Program-made: the position numbers and the translations under genes
Assembly: GCA_021790695.1 (NCBI GenBank)
Contig: JAJYGJ010000066.1
Coordinates: forward strand, 1-7,495
Length of the DNA: 7,495 bases
Reading direction: 5' to 3'
Origin: Nitrospirota bacterium
GTDB lineage: Bacteria; Nitrospirota; Thermodesulfovibrionia; Thermodesulfovibrionales; JdFR-88
The notes under the pieces: generated by a model
What the model was told of the DNA's origin: nothing
Seen by the model: the letters and a program-made list of their open reading frames with translations, nothing else
Database searches by the model: none
Shown here: piece after piece, positions 6,515 to 7,495 of the stretch
How the letters are laid out: the number at the start of each line of letters is the position of its first letter
Position numbering within the stretch: the stretch's first letter is position 1

Positions 6515-7387
6515 ATGCTCACGAAGTTCCTTAGGGCCGGGGAATTTCTCTTTTTCCTCATCCTGACCTTTGTCCTGGCCCTGCTGCCTTTCCGCATCGC
6601 AAAGCGGTTTGGCGCGTTCGCCGGGCGCCTCCTTTACAGGTTTTGGGGCAGCAGGCGGAAGATCGCGCTTGAAAACATCAGCGAGGCAATCTCAAGGGGC
6701 GCCCTGCCGGGCGCCCCTTCCCCTGAAAAGATAGCCGTCGGGTGCTTCGAAAATCTCGGTGTCTCCTTCATCGAATTGGTCAAGATATATTACGGCCTCG
6801 GCGGCAGGCTGCTGAGCGGCGTCACCTTCAGGGGGACGGAGAACTGGACGGAGAGCGGACGAGCCGGGCGCGGGGCGATATTCGTCACCGCGCACGCCGG
6901 CAACTGGGAACTGATGGCGCTTAGGAGCGGCCTGGAGTACGGCGGCCTGGCGGGTGTGGCCAGACCGCTTGACAACCCCTACCTGAACAGGTTCCTGGAA
7001 CGGGTGAGGACCAGATTCGGCAACCGGATCATTTATAAGAAAGGAGCGCTTCGCCGCATCCTTGCCGCGCTCAAGTCCGGCGGCATCGTGGGCATACTCA
7101 TGGACCAGGCCGTTGTGAAGGAGGAGGGCCATATCGTCCCCTTCATGGGCAGGGGCGCATGGACGACCAGGATGCCCGTGGTGCTGGCCAGGAGGGCCGG
7201 CGCGGACGTTTTTCCGGTCTTCATAAGGAGGACGGCCTCGGGGCATGAGATAACCGTTTTTCCGGCAGCCGACCTCGACGGCACGGAGGAGGAGGTCCTG
7301 GGCAGGCTGAACCTGGCGATAGAGGGTTTTGTTCGGGAAAACCCGGAGCAATGGCTCTGGATACACAGGAGATGGAAGCGAACTTAA
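6515..7387 (+). CDS. LpxL/HtrB-family lysophospholipid (lipid A late) acyltransferase
   Basis: A 290-residue membrane-associated acyltransferase of normal family length. A hydrophobic segment at about residues 9-26 (EFLFFLILTFVLALLPFR) would anchor it to the inner membrane, cytoplasmic side. The catalytic HX4E motif is H127-AGNW-E132. Family motifs ARPLDNP (149-155), GILMDQ (193-198) and the C-terminal PEQWLWIHRRWK (276-287) are present. Family members transfer an acyl chain from acyl-ACP to a lipid A precursor; whether it is lauroyl or another chain, and which hydroxyl, cannot be told. It starts 2 bases after the protease stop with no good Shine-Dalgarno, suggesting translational coupling. 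A palindrome encodes residues 60-69 (SRGALPGAPS), apparently an insertion in a loop between helices before the catalytic core. Confidence 0.92.
   Translation: MLTKFLRAGEFLFFLILTFVLALLPFRIAKRFGAFAGRLLYRFWGSRRKIALENISEAISRGALPGAPSPEKIAVGCFENLGVSFIELVKIYYGLGGRLLSGVTFRGTENWTESGRAGRGAIFVTAHAGNWELMALRSGLEYGGLAGVARPLDNPYLNRFLERVRTRFGNRIIYKKGALRRILAALKSGGIVGILMDQAVVKEEGHIVPFMGRGAWTTRMPVVLARRAGADVFPVFIRRTASGHEITVFPAADLDGTEEEVLGRLNLAIEGFVRENPEQWLWIHRRWKRT
6694..6719 (+). repeat. Perfect 11-bp inverted repeat inside the acyltransferase gene
   Basis: AAGGGGCGCCC (6694-6704) and GGGCGCCCCTT (6709-6719) are exactly complementary around the 4-base loop TGCC. It encodes SRGALPGAPS without breaking frame. 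The flanks (TC before, CCCC after) and outer arms AAGGGGC/GCCCCTT match the hairpin at 1278-1296, which suggests a shared origin. An RNA hairpin this strong in a coding sequence could also affect translation or mRNA decay. Confidence 0.7.
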
Positions 7388-7495
7388 GCCTCCCCCGCCG
7401 CCCGCCGCGGCTTCGCCCTACAGAGATTACGGAACACCGCACGTAAGCCGGTTATAAGAATGTTCCGGCGGGGCGTTGTATCTGCCTGCCCCTTT
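7388..7495. other. Non-coding tail after the acyltransferase, with an inverted repeat
   Basis: No gene or T-tract terminator is visible in these 108 bases. CGGAACA (7430-7436) and TGTTCCG (7461-7467) form a perfect 7-bp inverted repeat with a 24-base gap, which might be an operator or a long-loop stem. TATAAG (7453-7458) lies between them but has no matching -35, so a promoter for a gene to the right is only a possibility. Confidence 0.3.

Overview
The window is GC-rich bacterial DNA, roughly 60-65% G+C by eye, densely coded, with heavy use of AGG for arginine and ATA for isoleucine. The last gene is an LpxL/HtrB-type lipid acyltransferase, which points to a Gram-negative, outer-membrane-bearing cell. 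Gene content and codon style would suit a deltaproteobacterial or Nitrospirota-like lineage, but nothing here fixes the taxon. There are no tRNA or rRNA genes, CRISPR arrays, transposases or phage genes, and no stretch over 300 bases lacks a gene.

Layout: (1) positions 1-1266, minus strand, hold the first 422 codons of a ComM/YifB-type AAA+ ATPase, whose 3' end lies beyond the left edge. (2) A 79-bp divergent intergenic region carries a perfect GC hairpin. (3) Positions 1346-2155, plus strand, encode a TrmN6 (YfiC)-type tRNA N6-adenine methyltransferase with an in-frame 12-bp tandem repeat near its end. (4) A 174-bp gap begins with a good sigma-70-like promoter, whose -35 element overlaps the methyltransferase stop codon, followed by two strong hairpins. 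(5) Positions 2330-3100 encode a YprB-like DEDDy (RNase H/DnaQ-fold) exonuclease. It overlaps by three bases (3) xerD, 3097-3978, which starts with TTG. (6) After 89 bp comes an 814-residue Lon-related AAA+ protease (AAA_32 type) with an optimal ribosome binding site, followed 2 bp later by the LpxL-like acyltransferase, 6515-7387. The final 108 bp are non-coding.

The plus-strand genes from 2330 onward probably form one or two transcription units: nuclease-xerD, then protease-acyltransferase. They combine genome maintenance (ComM branch migration, XerD chromosome dimer resolution, a nuclease), protein quality control and lipid A acylation. All are recognisable families with intact key residues, and I see no convincing new defence, mobile or regulatory system.

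The least explained material is structural. There are several GC-rich palindromes, one of them inside the acyltransferase coding sequence and sharing its outer arms with one upstream of comM. There are also a CUUG-loop hairpin in the leader of the nuclease-xerD unit and the tandem repeat that lengthens the methyltransferase. These may belong to dispersed repeat families in this genome.
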